NCBI GenBank assembly: GCA_049999725.1
Contig: JBNGIS010016721.1
Location: forward strand, 1-40,928
DNA: 40,928 nt
From: Haplomitrium mnioides
Lineage: Eukaryota > Marchantiophyta > Haplomitriopsida > Calobryales
Reading direction: 5' to 3'
The notes under the pieces are model-generated. The model was given only the letters and a program-made list of their open reading frames with translations, was not told the DNA's origin and did no database searches. The position numbers were made by a program, and so were the translations under genes. This document shows, in pieces, positions 17,796 through 29,233 of this stretch (positions are counted from its first letter, which is position 1; every line of letters starts with the position of its first letter).

Positions 17796-18589
17796 ATTTC
17801 ATGCTTGCATACAGCTTGGTGTTTTGGAAATTGCTTGAAGAAGTTTACTTTTCTTGCTTGACTTGTATGTTGGATACAATACACGCATAGGGTTCACTCT
17901 TTAATCATACGAACACATGGGGTTCATTCCACAACCATCATCCAAAGACATGTGTTATTGTGCAATTGGTTTATTTTTACCAATAATTTTGGCCATCATG
18001 TTTGATAGTTTTGGTTCACCAATCTTTCTCTCTTCAGAATTTTGTTTTGAAATATGATCACCTTACCCTCTAGTTGTAAGATTTTTTTTGAAAGCAAGAA
18101 TCTTGAAATTCCAATCGTTTTTTGCCTTTTTATTGTTCTTCATATTTGAAACATAGACAAAGAGGCAAATAAATACATGAATTTAATAAAAAAATCAATA
18201 AAGTATACACGAGGTATTGAAAAAACCACTTTTTAGAACAATTCTACAAGATGACAAAATAGTGAAATTTCTAAGAAAAATAGAAACTAGAAAGATAGAA
18301 AGCATTAGTGCAATATAAGCTAACCATTTTTTTCAACCATGAGAAATAATATGGCAAAATTTAAACAAAAGATTATTTGGAAAAAAAAAACTAATTTTAG
18401 TTTTTCAAGTATAAGAGAAACTTGATCGAAAGTTTCTTTCCATTGTCGTATATGCCCGTGTTGTTTTGTTTTTATTTTTGACAAATGATTTCTATTTACC
18501 TTTCATTTTAGTTGTATTTTGCCTTCCAGTTTCATATTTCAATTTGTCATACTTTGTTTCTGTTCTATTTCTACAGCTTCTTAGTTATG
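17796..18589. other. Divergent promoter region of copy 2
   Basis: Lies between the minus-strand and plus-strand genes. It holds two palindrome-related units (ACACGCATAGGGTTCACTC and GAACACATGGGGTTCATTC) at 17880-17935; the rest is AT-rich. Expected to contain start signals for both genes, but none can be fixed. Confidence 0.4.
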
Positions 18590-18934
18590 AGAAAATGGCA
18601 ACAAATACGCTAGCAACCATAGCCAAAACATCAAAACTTTTTTGATATATAGGTGTAGTGAAGCTAATTGAGTTGAGTAGATTAGCCCACAAATTGCTAA
18701 TTTCATATGGTACAACTTTGGACTCTAAGAAGCATCTATATTTGTGGAGTGTTTAGACAACCAGTTACTATCTTGAAAGGTTGGTTCAAGCTACAATAGT
18801 GTGGGAAGGAAGTAGAGCTTATATTTGGCTTCTTAAGAGCAACGTGAAAGGCATCATGTTCTACAAAACTCAACAAAGAATTTGCAAGAGAGGAGATTAA
18901 GGGGAATGACAACTTCAAAAAAGAAATGTAGTCT
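18590..18934 (+). pseudogene. Upstream exon-like fragment of the plus-strand gene, copy 2
   Basis: The plus strand reads MATNTLATIAKTSKLF, then after a stop VVKLIELSRLAHKLLISYGT and KKHLYLWSV, then VQATIVWEGSRAYIWLLKSN, with few stops over about 340 bases. It precedes the palindromic array and the conserved exons. No known domain. Copy 1 appears to have lost it. Confidence 0.3.
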
Positions 18935-19325
18935 ATGCGTACATGGAATTGAGCTTTTGTTGCTTTGTCCTATTCTTCAAACTCCATGCCTGCATAGACT
19001 TAGAAGTAGAAGTGTGCTTGGACTTGCGAGTACAAACACATTTGAAGCAGAGAGTAGGGAGTCCTTGTGTGCTTGGATTCTCGAGTGAATGTGCACATGG
19101 ACTTTCAACACTTTGCATGCATGGAGTTGGAAGTCCTTATGCACTTAGACTCCCTACTCTATGTGTATGTGGACTCTCGAGCCTCTAGGAATATAGACTC
19201 TCTATTCCATATGGACTCCCGAGTCTTAGCGCACATAAACTCTCCTCACCATGTGCGCAAAGACTTTCGAGTCTATGTGTGTCTAGACTCCCTACTCAAT
19301 GCACATATATAGAGTGTTGATTCTA
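18935..19325. repeat. Palindromic 23-24 bp tandem array 2
   Basis: About 16 degenerate units of the same type as array 1, e.g. CTATGCGTACATGGAATTG and GTGCGCAAAGACTTTCGAG. Open frames across it on both strands (HMDSRV-like octapeptides) result from the roughly 24-bp period. Confidence 0.85.
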
Positions 19326-19484
19326 AACTCGTATGTATTTCCATCATCTATGTGAGCCATGTAATAGTGCATGAACTCTGTTATCCAAGTGTGCTAGTAG
19401 ATTTTTTAGCTATTTTTCTTGTTTTTTTAAGATGGCACAATTTTTTTTCGACATTGTTGTTTCCTACTCTAATCTCAAGCAGGC
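19326..19484. other. Spacer in copy 2
   Basis: Pyrimidine-rich stretch ending in an AATCTCAAGCAG acceptor-like site before the next coding block; possibly the end of an intron. Confidence 0.3.
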
Positions 19485-20286
19485 ATAGTGAGACTTCATA
19501 AAGCACATCTTGTCTTTAAAACTTTTGAAGTTCAAGCAAGGCTTGATAACAATATAGTGCATTCCACACCCAATCTAGCTACTTTCACACTACAAATGCA
19601 ACAAGTGGACCATCCATTGGAACCAAGCGCAAGGGAGCCAAAGCATTGTGTGAAGATTATCTCTATTCAAAAGAAAATTGGGTGAAAATCAGTTGAGGTC
19701 ATCTCAAAATTACAGCCAAAAGTGTCATCTAAAGACTGTCGATATTCACAAGGTTGAGCTTTGACATCAACATTTTGTAGAGAGCGGCATGATTTCCTCC
19801 CAGAAATTAAAAACATAACTTGTGTTGGAGACTTTGAAACAAAGTCTACTTTGGAAAGTATACTCACTTCTCAAGACAATTGGTTTCAACTTGCCTTTTG
19901 TAGTGGGGAGTTGTGGAAGCTACAACATATTACTTTTGCAATGTGGGAAAAGAACCTCATCAAGGACTAGAAGCCAAAGGCCAAGGGTACCATAGTAGAA
20001 TTGAGGTCATGAAGTGGACACCTTGGAGATCACTTCAAGATCTTCTCAACAAAGAAAAACTATTTTAAAGAAGGTGGAGGCAAGAGAGCTCTCGTGGAGG
20101 CAAGAGAGCTCTCTATAGATGAAATGTCTTGTGAGTTGGAGAGGCATAAAGTTTTGGCTACTACAATGAAGTCTTTTTATTTGGAGGTTTATTGCCAAAC
20201 CTAGAAGGAGGCTCGAATGAAATATCCCATCTACACGGAGAAGTCCAAGATGTCTTCTTTCTACTCATCCTTTGAGAAACTTTTTG
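19485..20286 (+). pseudogene. 5' exons of the methyltransferase gene (or a separate gene), copy 2
   Basis: Better preserved than copy 1. 19488-19685 is open (VRLHKAHLVFKTFEVQARLD, equivalent to 11190-11260 of copy 1). 19761-19970 is open with FETKSTLESILTSQDNWFQL, CSGELWKLQHITFAMWEKN. Next come MKWTPWRSLQDLLNKEKL at about 20010-20065, VEARELSIDEMSCELERHKV at 20076-20150, and SKMSSFYSSFEKLF ending at 20286. A 20-bp tandem duplication (20074-20113) disrupts the ELS block. The exon ends in a consensus donor, GTAAGT. The blocks shared with copy 1 show former coding constraint, but no named domain is recognised. Confidence 0.52.
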
Positions 20287-20589
20287 TAAGTTGAATGTTT
20301 TTTAATAGTCAATTTTGTTGTTTGATCTGAGTTCAATAGCTTCTTAGCAATGTTGCTTGTTCATATACGCATGCTTTCGTCTAGTTCATGCGCACGTGAA
20401 CTTGCAAGCCCATGCACACATTGATATGTAAGTCTATGCTTACATAGACTAGACAAATGTCCTTGCGTGCATGGTCTATGCAAGAATCTTTTCTCATATT
20501 ATAGTCTTTGTGAGTAGTCTATGTGCGCATTGACTCCTTGAATTTTTTTTGTCAATAAGTTATTCATCTTACTCCTTTTTTTGTTGCAG
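20287..20589 (+). other. Putative intron carrying palindromic array, copy 2
   Basis: Starts GTAAGTTG after FEKLF and ends TTTTTTTGTTGCAG, a good plant donor and acceptor about 300 bp apart. About seven palindromic units lie within (20360-20550), e.g. GTTCATGCGCACGTGAAC and CTATGCTTACATAGAC. Confidence 0.55.
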
Positions 20590-21065
20590 GTTTGTATTCA
20601 TTGATAATATTTTTTTTAATGTTGCTTCAACTACCAAAGAAGTTGACTACTACAACAAAAAGAAGAATGAAGACTAGGGCTGCCAAGTAGGCAACTAAGA
20701 AGCAAGACCAAGCACCAAGTCTCATATCCTCCAGCATTCCTACCCCATTTCCGAAAGAAAAAGGAGTAGAAGACCGTGCAATAAAGTATAGTAGTTAGCC
20801 TTTGTTTAAAAGAAATATTGGATGCACAAGAGGGATATCTACAGCCCTTTGTGGATGGACTCAACATGGTCTATTATAGAATCTATGGAGACTCTAATGC
20901 CAAACAATTGAAGAGGTTAATCAAACCCCAAGATTTTACATTAGCGATTGTTGACATTCCTAATCACAAATTTGTTAACAATAATTCATTCCTCCCAACA
21001 GTTGGCGTTATAGAATATACCTTTTGGGGAATTTTTGTGCAATCAATTATAGCATCTAGTGATTA
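20590..21065 (+). pseudogene. Permuted DNA amino-methyltransferase, copy 2 (fragment)
   Basis: Begins after the acceptor with a decayed basic stretch. From 20818 an open frame reads VDGLNMVYYRIYGDSNAKQL, KRLIKPQDFTLAIVDIPNHKF, with DIPN (20953-20964) in place of DIPY. About 115 bp are then missing relative to copies 1 and 3. It resumes with NNSFLPTVGVIEY, the reading-frame-shifted equivalent of IIHSSQQFGIVED. The SAM-binding half is absent. Together with copies 1 and 3 it shows that the D-I-P reading of motif IV is shared. Confidence 0.65.
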
Positions 21066-21255
21066 ATTGTCAAAAACACTCTTTGTAAAATAAGCTCTAA
21101 GAAAAACTCAAATATAATGTCTTTGTAAAATAAGCAATTTGGATGCATTTAAAAGATGTTTTTAGCCAAAAAAATTTCACAAACATCAAATTGGTGATTT
21201 TTTTATCTTTTACATCAAAAGTCAATATTTGCGAGTTCCAAATAAAGTAGGAACT
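21066..21255. other. Copy 2 right subterminal region
   Basis: AT-rich and shorter than in copies 1 and 3; contains a small CTCTTTGTAAAATAAGC direct repeat near 21080 and 21120. No gene. Confidence 0.5.
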
Positions 21256-21289
21256 TAGTAGCAATTCTTGGTAAAAAGAAGCAGTTTTT
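21256..21289 (-). repeat. Terminal inverted repeat, copy 2 right
   Basis: GTAGC at 21258 starts a 32-base terminus that aligns without gaps to the ends of copies 1 and 3. Confidence 0.65.
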
Positions 21290-23133
21290 TTCTTTATTTG
21301 ACCTTTATATTTGGAAAATGTGTATATTACAATTATATATTTTGGCACTTAGTTTGAGGATGCAATTAAAATTTAATATTTATATTTTGAGAAAATTACT
21401 ATTGAATTTTGTAGAAGAGAATGTCTAAATAAGAAGGGTTTTCTTGAGAACACAAAAGGATTTCTCTATGAGTATTTTTAAGATTGAATATATAAATTTT
21501 GACTTACTTAGCTTCTATGATATGCTTTGTTCTCTCACCACTTAAGAAAAAAATATCACATTAGTGTAACCATTTATTGAGCTGAGTTTAATTCAACTTT
21601 GAATCTTTAAAAACAACAAATTAAAGTAATAATCACAAAAAAACTTGGACTAACCCTTGATATTGGGAGTTTAACATCAAGAGTCTATTCCTCTCTATAT
21701 AGAAAATTTATTGGACTAGCAATAGAATGATAGCTCTATATTATGGTTTAAAAATTAATATATAATTGTAAGATAGATTGATGCTTAGTTATTGATTAAA
21801 TTACAAATATTTTATAGTTATGGTTGAAAGACTAGTTAAAATATTAAATTAAAATTAAACATTGATCATCAATGAACTAGATGAGAAAATTTGGAGGAAA
21901 ACTATTATTATCATGTAGTTAGGTGAGAAGATTGGGGTTAACATATTAAAATGAATTTTTTAAGTTACAAGAACTTTATTTTCAAGAGTAGTATTAAATT
22001 GAAAGCAACTAGCGTAAACTTACACGCTAGTGTACACTTAGATCATCTTGATACACTCTTGAGTTTATCTGAGCTAGTTGTTTTTGTTGCTCAAATTTTT
22101 TCTTTAATGTTTATCTTTTACATTGCTATGATACCAATGTTAAAAAAAAGAAGATAAAAATCGTATATAAATGAGTAAAATATCATAAATATTATTCTCT
22201 AGTAGATGGATTGGTAGTCTTGTATATTATTATGAAAGGTTCCAAATAAAGAGCCTTCATTTGCATTAGTAGAAAGACCAATAATTAAGACTTTTTTTCC
22301 TCCATACAACAAGTTAACAACAAAAAACACTGTGGTCACTAAAACAAAAATAAGCAAATAGCACCAAGTTTTTAGCCATCATAGGATTTCCTTTTAAAAT
22401 AGAAAACTACATACATCATCACCTACATAAAGATTCTTAAAATTAGAAATTTTCACGATGATGTCATGCAAACACGATTTCTAGTTATTATCTATCTGAG
22501 TTTTTTTGGGAAAAAAAACATTGCATATACTTGTTTTCCCATAAAAAAAAAGACAATTAAGCTTAAAAAAGCTCTTTGGCAATGGGTTATAATGCACTGT
22601 TCTCTATGGAAATAAAGGGTGCTTAGTTCTTGAAAATGCCTTGAAGATGATGCTTTCTAATAGCAAAATAATACATTTAAATTCTTTTGTTAGCGTTTTG
22701 AAGGAATTTTCAAAAAATACAATTAATTAAAATTGATTTGTTCAAAATCAATTCCTTTTACATTTATGGGAGAACAACCTCAATATTAATCCATGTGTGC
22801 ATATATATACTCTAATAAAATCATTATATGTATGAAGAACCATAACTCAATTATAAATTCATTTGGATGAATCAATGATAGCCGCCTCACAATCGTAATC
22901 CAACTTAGTATGAGATGAGTTGGTGATTCATGTAACTAGTCATTTTGCTTGGTTGGAAAGCCATTAGCACAAATTTACCATGTGTAGACTAGCTCTACGT
23001 CAACTACCACATATACATCTAGAGCTTCTAGCATGAATGTTTTATTGGAGTCATCAATGATTATGACTCTAATAAAGCTTCTTGATGCATGCATATGCTT
23101 TACACTACAATGTTGTATAGCCAAACATTGTTG

Positions 23134-23169
23134 AATCAAACATCGATGATAAATCAAACATCGATGATA
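23134..23169. repeat. 18-bp tandem duplication
   Basis: AATCAAACATCGATGATA occurs twice in direct tandem, with no mismatch. Confidence 0.85.
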
Positions 23170-24008
23170 TCGCTACCACAAATTGACCCCTCATACAAGT
23201 GCAGCAAATGCAACATTGGTATATAGCATCTTTATCTTACACGATATAAGGCATAGACAAATCATGCTTCCAATTACAAAAAAAAATCCAATCTAGCTTG
23301 TGAAAATCTTAAAATCTTGAGCTAGCTGGATTTTTTATTTTTCTTTTAACCAAAAAGATATTGCTCATATGACTAGAAGAAAACATTACTTTGTCTCTAG
23401 AATTTTCAAAAAAAAAAAAAGAAGATGCTTGTTTGGAACTTTTAAACTCCTCAATGTTATATTGAGTTTTTTTTACTTGACTTCCAACTTAATTTAGTTG
23501 CAAACTTTATCAATATTGGTTGTTATGAATTTGACAACATTTGAATAAATTGGTAAAGTTTTCTACCATTAGGATATTGAACATGAAACAAATATTTTGT
23601 GACTAGTGGAAATGAATGCTTTGCAAAAATCATATTTTCCAAAAGAAATCTAAATGCTCGTTCAAAATTTTTCCAATAGCTTGATGTTGTACTAGATTAT
23701 TGCATAAAGTTTTTCCAATAGTCTAATATCATGTTAGGTAGTCAAATTTATTGTTATATTTGTAGTTGCACTAACTGTACAGTAAACTGTATTGTTGAAT
23801 TTCTCACCCAAAATAAACAAAGAAATGGTAAAATGAGCCTCGTTGCAAACTTGATTATAACTTCATATGGTCTCATTAATTTTCACTGTTAAACAACTTG
23901 TTAAAAAGTTTATGATATCATAAACATTGTTGTTCTCTAATATACGTGTATTCTTTCATATTCATATTTTATAGTATTTTTCTTTGCATTATTGAAATTT
24001 TGGAAAAT

Positions 24009-24166
24009 GACAAGAGAGATAATAGAGTAGAGATTGGATTTACTATCAAAAATTTTTTTGGCATGAGATACATCTATCAAACAACTTGATAAGAGAAGTA
24101 GTAGAGTGGAGATTGGATTCACCATTAGGAAAAAGTCAAGGATTGAGATATATTCATCAAACATTA
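24009..24166. repeat. About 78-bp diverged tandem duplication
   Basis: Unit 1 (24009-24086) and unit 2 (24087-24166) share AGAGTAGAGATTGGATT, GAGATA.AT and TCATCAAAC blocks in the same order. Confidence 0.7.
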
Positions 24167-25164
24167 TCTATATAAAATCATCATAAGTTGTTTTTTTGGA
24201 AATTTATTGTTTTGTTGAAAGTTGTATAGACATGATTTCCTAATTTCCTTCATATATTGTCTTTGCCGAATTTGTTACTTGTCACAAATAATATAGGAAG
24301 ATTGAAAACATATCAAAAGTACAAACCATATTATAGTAGAGTTTGATTCCAATCCCCAAGCTAGCCCTAGAGCTATAGACACTAAATTTTTACTCTCTTT
24401 GATATATATTATTGTTCTTTTCAGCTAACATGCTTTTCAATAGGTGGTGGGGTGAGAAATACTAAAGATGTAGGTATTAAAGATGTGAATATCATTATCA
24501 ACAATGTTGAACATGAAAATACTCATGTTGTGACTATGTATGTGGCTATGTAGATCAATGATCTCAAATTTAATGATTCTAAATTAAGTTATATTGTTTA
24601 CAAACTCAAGGAAGCTAAGATCAAGTTTTCATTACGTACATACAAAAAAGTCTTCATGAGTATTTTATGATTTAATAGATCACATCAACATATTACACAA
24701 CAAAAGTTCATAAAAATTCAGCTCAACAGAGAATTTTTTGGTAGGCACTTTGTGTATTTGTTCTCATATTTATGTTGATTCAAGTGTATGGAACTTTCTC
24801 AATGAAAATTATAAAAACATATTTTTTTTAAATAAGCAAGCGGTTTATTTGCATTGTTATTTGCTCCAAAAATTGAGAAAACATTATGTAAGAGATGGAG
24901 TACAAAGATATGTTTAAGGAGCAATCAACTGCACGCTAATATTAGAGGTGAAAGAGATCTACATTCACTTGACATCAACTCTACATCAGCTTGCAACAAC
25001 AACATCAAAGCTTAGGATTTCTCAATATTAGATTTCAATGTATTAAACTATAATTTATAGAGTAGAATTCCAAGTAGTAGAATTAGAATAGAAGAGGATT
25101 CCCAAACTTTGCATAGCACAACTACAATCATATCAATGAAAGACAAACTAATACTTAGAGAAGA

Positions 25165-25258
25165 CACTCAGATGGTCAGAAACAAGAAAAATCACTCAGA
25201 TGGTTAGAAACAAAAAAAAATTTTAAAAAAATCTCAAAAAAAATTTTAAAAAAATCTC
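25165..25258. repeat. Two short tandem duplications (28 bp and about 23 bp)
   Basis: CACTCAGATGG(T/T)(C/T)AGAAAC repeats at a 28-bp period from 25165 and is followed by a doubled A8TTTTA7TCTC unit. Confidence 0.75.
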
Positions 25259-25938
25259 TTCAATATGGGTATGTTTTTTCTCTTGGAAAAATGTTGGGAA
25301 AAGATTTATACTCTTTATATATATATATATATAATTTTTGTGCATTTTATAAGAAAAATAAAGTTTATCAATAGAAAGCTCATATGAGACTAGAAGATAG
25401 ACTCGACAGTTGATGAGAAAAAGAAATGGCCAAAAAAAATGGTTGCCTATTTGCAAAGATAGAGGAACAATATGTTAGATGCTCATGAATTTTTGACAAA
25501 GAACAAAAAGGAGATTTTCAGTAATCAAAGATAACATATAGCAAGAGAATTTGTACTTCATTACCCTCTTTCAATGTGGCTATGACCTTTTTCTTGGTGG
25601 CTGTAGTGTTCCTCTTGGAAGTTGTATATATACCACAAATGATTGTCATGAAGAAAGAAGGAGAAATTTGATAGTAAGTGACGAAGGTGTTTAAGTTATG
25701 CTCATTAAGTGTTAATAAGATGTGAACTAAATTCAAAGTGTAGTGTTGACTACTTAAAATTTCCGTGAATTTGCGAATGTAATCTCAAAAAATCCCAAAA
25801 GAAGAAGTTCTAGGTGGAATGTGACTCTGTGAAAGGAGTAGTAGCTATGAATCAAATTCAAGTCAAGGAATAGCTAGAATGAAATCCTCCTTTACGTATG
25901 AATTAAAAAGGGTTTGTGTTGTGAAAGTGTGTCAACAA

Positions 25939-25976
25939 ATCATCTACAAATTGGCCCATCATCTACAAATTGGCCC
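25939..25976. repeat. 19-bp tandem duplication
   Basis: ATCATCTACAAATTGGCCC occurs twice in direct tandem. Confidence 0.85.
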
Positions 25977-26499
25977 CCTAATATGACTGCCCCTATGAGC
26001 TAGTTGTAATGTATTAATTTGTTCTTATGTGTGTTTGTTTTGTGTTCATGCTAGCATGAGCTGCATATGTCTCTACTTGCTTCATGTAGGTCGATATCCA
26101 CATGAACTATGTCCTTTCTTTTTTGTAAATTATATATTTATGAATGTTTTACATTGAGGCTTAAAAAGAGAAGACCAAAATAAAAAAGAATGGTCTCCCT
26201 CATTCTTGCGTATCATATTGTATATGTGCTTGTTTATGTGTGTGTAATCATGGAATGAGCAAAGGAATAAAAATAGAGGACTAAAATCAAAGAAAAAAAG
26301 TCGTCCTTACCATTTGCCAATGTATTCTATTTTTGATTCATTAGTCTCTCCACTTTTTGCGTGTATATGTGATTCCAGCTAAAGCTAAACCAACATGATG
26401 ACTATAACTTTGAGTGTAGAGAAAAGCATGCACTTAATAGTCTATCTTAGGTTGTAGAACATAATTGGGTCTTTATCAACAAATAACATAATAGCCTTT

Positions 26500-27800
26500 T
26501 GTGTTATCCACTAGACACTCTACCACTCGAAAACATCTATCAACAGAGTAGTCTTACCACCATGTCCAGACATATTGTACATCCTGATGTCAACAAGTTT
26601 GACATTTAGCCCAAGCCAAAGTTAGAAATACTCTCACCATAAGAACCACTTTTGGCTCTTTTGTGTTCCAACATTAACTTTGTGAGAGCCAAATGTTAGA
26701 GTATCTTCCCTTGATGTAAGAACCTTATTGGGGCTTCCTATTTGTTCAACTTTGTAGGTATCCAATCAAATGCTAGAAGTTCTTCCCTTGTTATAAGAAT
26801 TGTTATCAACTATTCTTATCTCGTTCAACTTTGTAAGTTTCTATCTGACCTTTGCTAAATCTTCTTTGGCTCATGACCCACTAATTCATTCTTTTATCCT
26901 TAGGCCCACATATCCAATATATCTCATGTTATCCGACACTATTATTCAAAAGAGTATTCTAGTTGTCGTGTCTGGACAAGAAAGTATAGTTGATGTCATT
27001 AGTTTTGACTTTCTACCCGAGTCGATGTGAGAATTTCTCTTGTTGTAAGAACATTTTTCTTCTCCTCATGGTTCCTTGTTTACCTTCAAAAATGTTCTCC
27101 CTGACTTTAGAAATGTCTAACTTTGATTCGATGGTTATTTAGCCTGCTTTTGTATCCATCAGTCTCTTCCTTCATCTAGTAGGTCTCTCGCTATCTGATG
27201 TCATTATTCAAAGAGGTAGCTTGACCGTTTTCTTTTGACAAAATGTATAGCTGATGTTAGAGCCGATTACCAACATGTCTTTTGAGCTTCAGCATTTAAT
27301 TCTTGAGCAGAAGTTAGAAACCTCAACCACCTTAGGATACATGTTGCCTTTTCATGTTCCCAAAACTCTAGAGCTGATAAAAAAAAACCATTCTTTTGTT
27401 ATTAAGACATATGTTGACTTTAGGTACACCTTGACTATAAATCCTTAGATGATGTTGCGGATGGTAAAAGTTCATAAGCTGTACTGCCTAATGTTTAGCT
27501 TATGTTTGCTATTAGAACTAACTACAAGAGCCTAGCCAATTAGAAACCCTCCCTTGTCTATGGTCAAACTTTGTAGGATTCTTGTGCCAACTCTAGATCC
27601 ATTGGTATTTGTTTCTAACTTTAGAACTCCACATATTGTAAGAACCATAATCAAACCCGCCATGTTCTTGATGACTTGCTGGTAGATTCTGTTCTCGATG
27701 TTTGAAGTCCCTCGCTATAGTGCTTGACATCGACTACTTGAACATGACATCCTAGTTGTATTGCTGACTTTAAGATCCATAAAGACCCAAAGTTAGCAAA
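26500..27800. repeat. Degenerate repeat field with 72-84 bp units
   Basis: AACTTTGT(A/G)AG(A/G)..CC, followed by (G)TTAGA(A/G)..TCT.CCCTTG.TGTAAGAACC, recurs with unit starts near 26592, 26676, 26748 and 26827. Single related pieces lie near 27034 and 27637. A second motif (AC.CTATTATTCAAA.GAGTA, then GTCTGGACAA..TATAGTTGATGTCA) recurs near 26540, 26940 and 27210. Open frames across the field are short; nothing coding was recognised. Confidence 0.5.
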
Positions 27801-29061
27801 GTGGCATGCGTGCCTATTGCCTCCCTCTATCTATGATCTCTTGGAGATTCATGTCTTCATAGAGATATAGTCTATTTACCAATAAGACACCACATCCTTA
27901 GCTCTTACCCATCTTGACTTTGTTGATATCTGAAGAGAGAATCAGCCACTACCCAATCAATGTTTCTATTGTTGAAAGAAAAGTGTTTAGAGTCTATAGC
28001 TTCCTACTCCCATGATAGTGTTTTTCTCTTTCATGCCTCCTCTCTTGAGTCATGAACCTTTGATAGTGATTATCCTTACCTTGCTTAGATAACATGTTGT
28101 TTGATGATCAACTTAAACTTATTGATCCAATTAGTAGAATTGGTCCAAAAGTTAGTCTCAACTCTAGCCCCAAAAGTTAGCCTAGATTCTAGCCTAGAAA
28201 GTTAGACCCAGCTTTGGCACATGAAGTGCAAATCTTGATCCTATTGCTTTAGAGCCTAAAAGATATCACTCACAACTATACTATGACAACAAAACTACAA
28301 AGGAGGTTCCCTCCTATGCTTCCCTCTAGTTGAAATAGTGGCACCATTGTTGTTGTCATGACCCATTTCCCTTGCCTAGTTACCCAATCGCTAGCCAACC
28401 TGCTCCCTCACCTCCATTACAGTTGCCTTCTTAGACTAAGTTTAGGATGTGTTTGTTTGTTAAAATGGCAGCAGCCTGCAACATGGATCCAAAGCTTTTT
28501 ATTTATTGAATGTAGTTGGAGATAATGGATACTCTATGGTGGTTTGCTACTTGGATCTCCCTCAATACTCTAAGCTTTGAAGATATCCCGGTCGTTACTC
28601 ACATTGATGTTTCAGTTCCCTTTGCCTTGCCTACCTCTTGTCTTCTCTTGTTCTCTTGATAGACTTGATATGCTTGCCAGAAAATTGCATTAGTATTGCA
28701 GAAGTACTGTGTTAGCACTTGCATTAGAATTACGTTATGATTGCCTTGCAAATTACCATAGATTAAAATTGTTGAAGTTGCTGATACTTTAGATTGCCAA
28801 TTCGCCTCTTATTTCATTGCAATTAAATGTTGAATTTCCTTTCTTTGCTCTTGATTGCCTAATTATTTGTTTCCTATCCCATTTCATTGATAGAAAAACC
28901 ATTCAGATCTCATATCAACTATCGATTGAGTTCTCGTTTTCAATTCTGAACTAAAATTCATAAATGCAAAGATATAGTGCCACTCTCTTTTTCATCCTAT
29001 TGTTGTTGCAACCAAGGGCTAGATCTAATTGTTGCCTCTCTTCCCCCCTCCCTCTTCTTCC
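27801..29061. other. Upstream region of element C, possibly decayed leader or 5' LTR
   Basis: No domain recognised. It lies just before the Gag-like start at 29062, so it should include the 5' LTR and leader of element C, but no repeat partner is in the window. A pyrimidine-rich CTCTTCCCCCCTCCCTCTTC stretch precedes the ATG. A GCTAGATC motif near 29022 faintly recalls an initiator-Met primer-binding site and cannot be relied on. Confidence 0.35.
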
Positions 29062-29199
29062 ATGGTATTGACTAAATGAATTAAGAATTTTGATTCCAAA
29101 CCCGAAGAACCAATTCCATTTCTAGTTGTGTATGAAGCACCCACCCATTTTCCTCCACTTTCCAGATCTAAACGTTACCATCACCGTTGTTTGTCTTTA
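29062..29199 (+). pseudogene. Element C gag, N-terminal start
   Basis: ATG at 29062 is followed by MVLTK, one stop, then IKNFDSKPEEPIPFLVVYEA and PPLSRSKRYHHRCLSL. The frame runs exactly to the left end of TIR copy 3. Skipping that element plus one 4-bp duplication brings the reading into the open frame that starts at 34486, without a shift. Assignment to Gag rests on position and on what follows downstream, not on a domain in this piece. Confidence 0.45.
29196..29199. repeat. Target-site duplication of TIR copy 3, left (TTTA)
   Basis: Partner at 34482-34485 is TTTG, one transition away. Frame continuity of the host gene supports the 4-bp size. Confidence 0.7.
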
Positions 29200-29233
29200 A
29201 ACAACCGCTACTTTGAACCAAGAACAAGCTACT
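29200..29233 (+). repeat. Terminal inverted repeat, copy 3 left
   Basis: AACAACCGCTACTTTGAACC followed by AAGAACAAGCTACT; carries the internal GCTACT direct repeat. Confidence 0.88.

Larger units (their letters stand above)
14473..21289. mobile_element. TIR DNA element with transposase-like and methyltransferase genes, copy 2
   Basis: 6,817 bp, the longest copy. The left end starts AACAACAACTATTAC; the right end, read as reverse complement, starts AAAAACTGCTTC and contains GCTACT. Flanks are CTCT and TTCT, a 4-bp duplication with one transition. It keeps the longest transposase-like gene (15130-17160, with an N-terminal open frame at 17364-17795), two palindromic arrays, the plus-strand 5' exons with good splice sites, and a short methyltransferase fragment. 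The methyltransferase lost about 115 bp after motif IV and all of its C-terminal half. Confidence 0.8.
21290..26500. other. Long unassigned AT-rich region
   Basis: No protein domain, RNA gene or known element was recognised in either strand. Open frames are short and of random composition. Features seen are small tandem duplications (listed separately), poly-A and poly-T runs and an AT microsatellite at about 25316-25333. It probably consists of very old repeats beyond recognition by eye. Confidence 0.55.

Noticed and set aside
18943-19312. Open frames rich in HMDSRV/LDLRV octapeptides, on both strands, as possible genes
   Set aside because: They follow from the roughly 24-bp (8-codon) palindromic array, which keeps several frames open. 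Units vary by a base, and copy 1 shows no conserved reading.
25223-25456. Minus-strand frame with YIYIYIKS
   Set aside because: Runs through an AT microsatellite and poly-A stretches; low-complexity artefact.
21290-26500. tRNA, rRNA or small-RNA genes in the unassigned region
   Set aside because: No cloverleaf with A and B boxes, no rRNA-like conserved block, and no snRNA motif could be supported by eye.
29010-29035. Primer-binding site of element C near GCTAGATC
   Set aside because: Only a few bases agree with the initiator-Met complement, and no adjacent LTR end was found.
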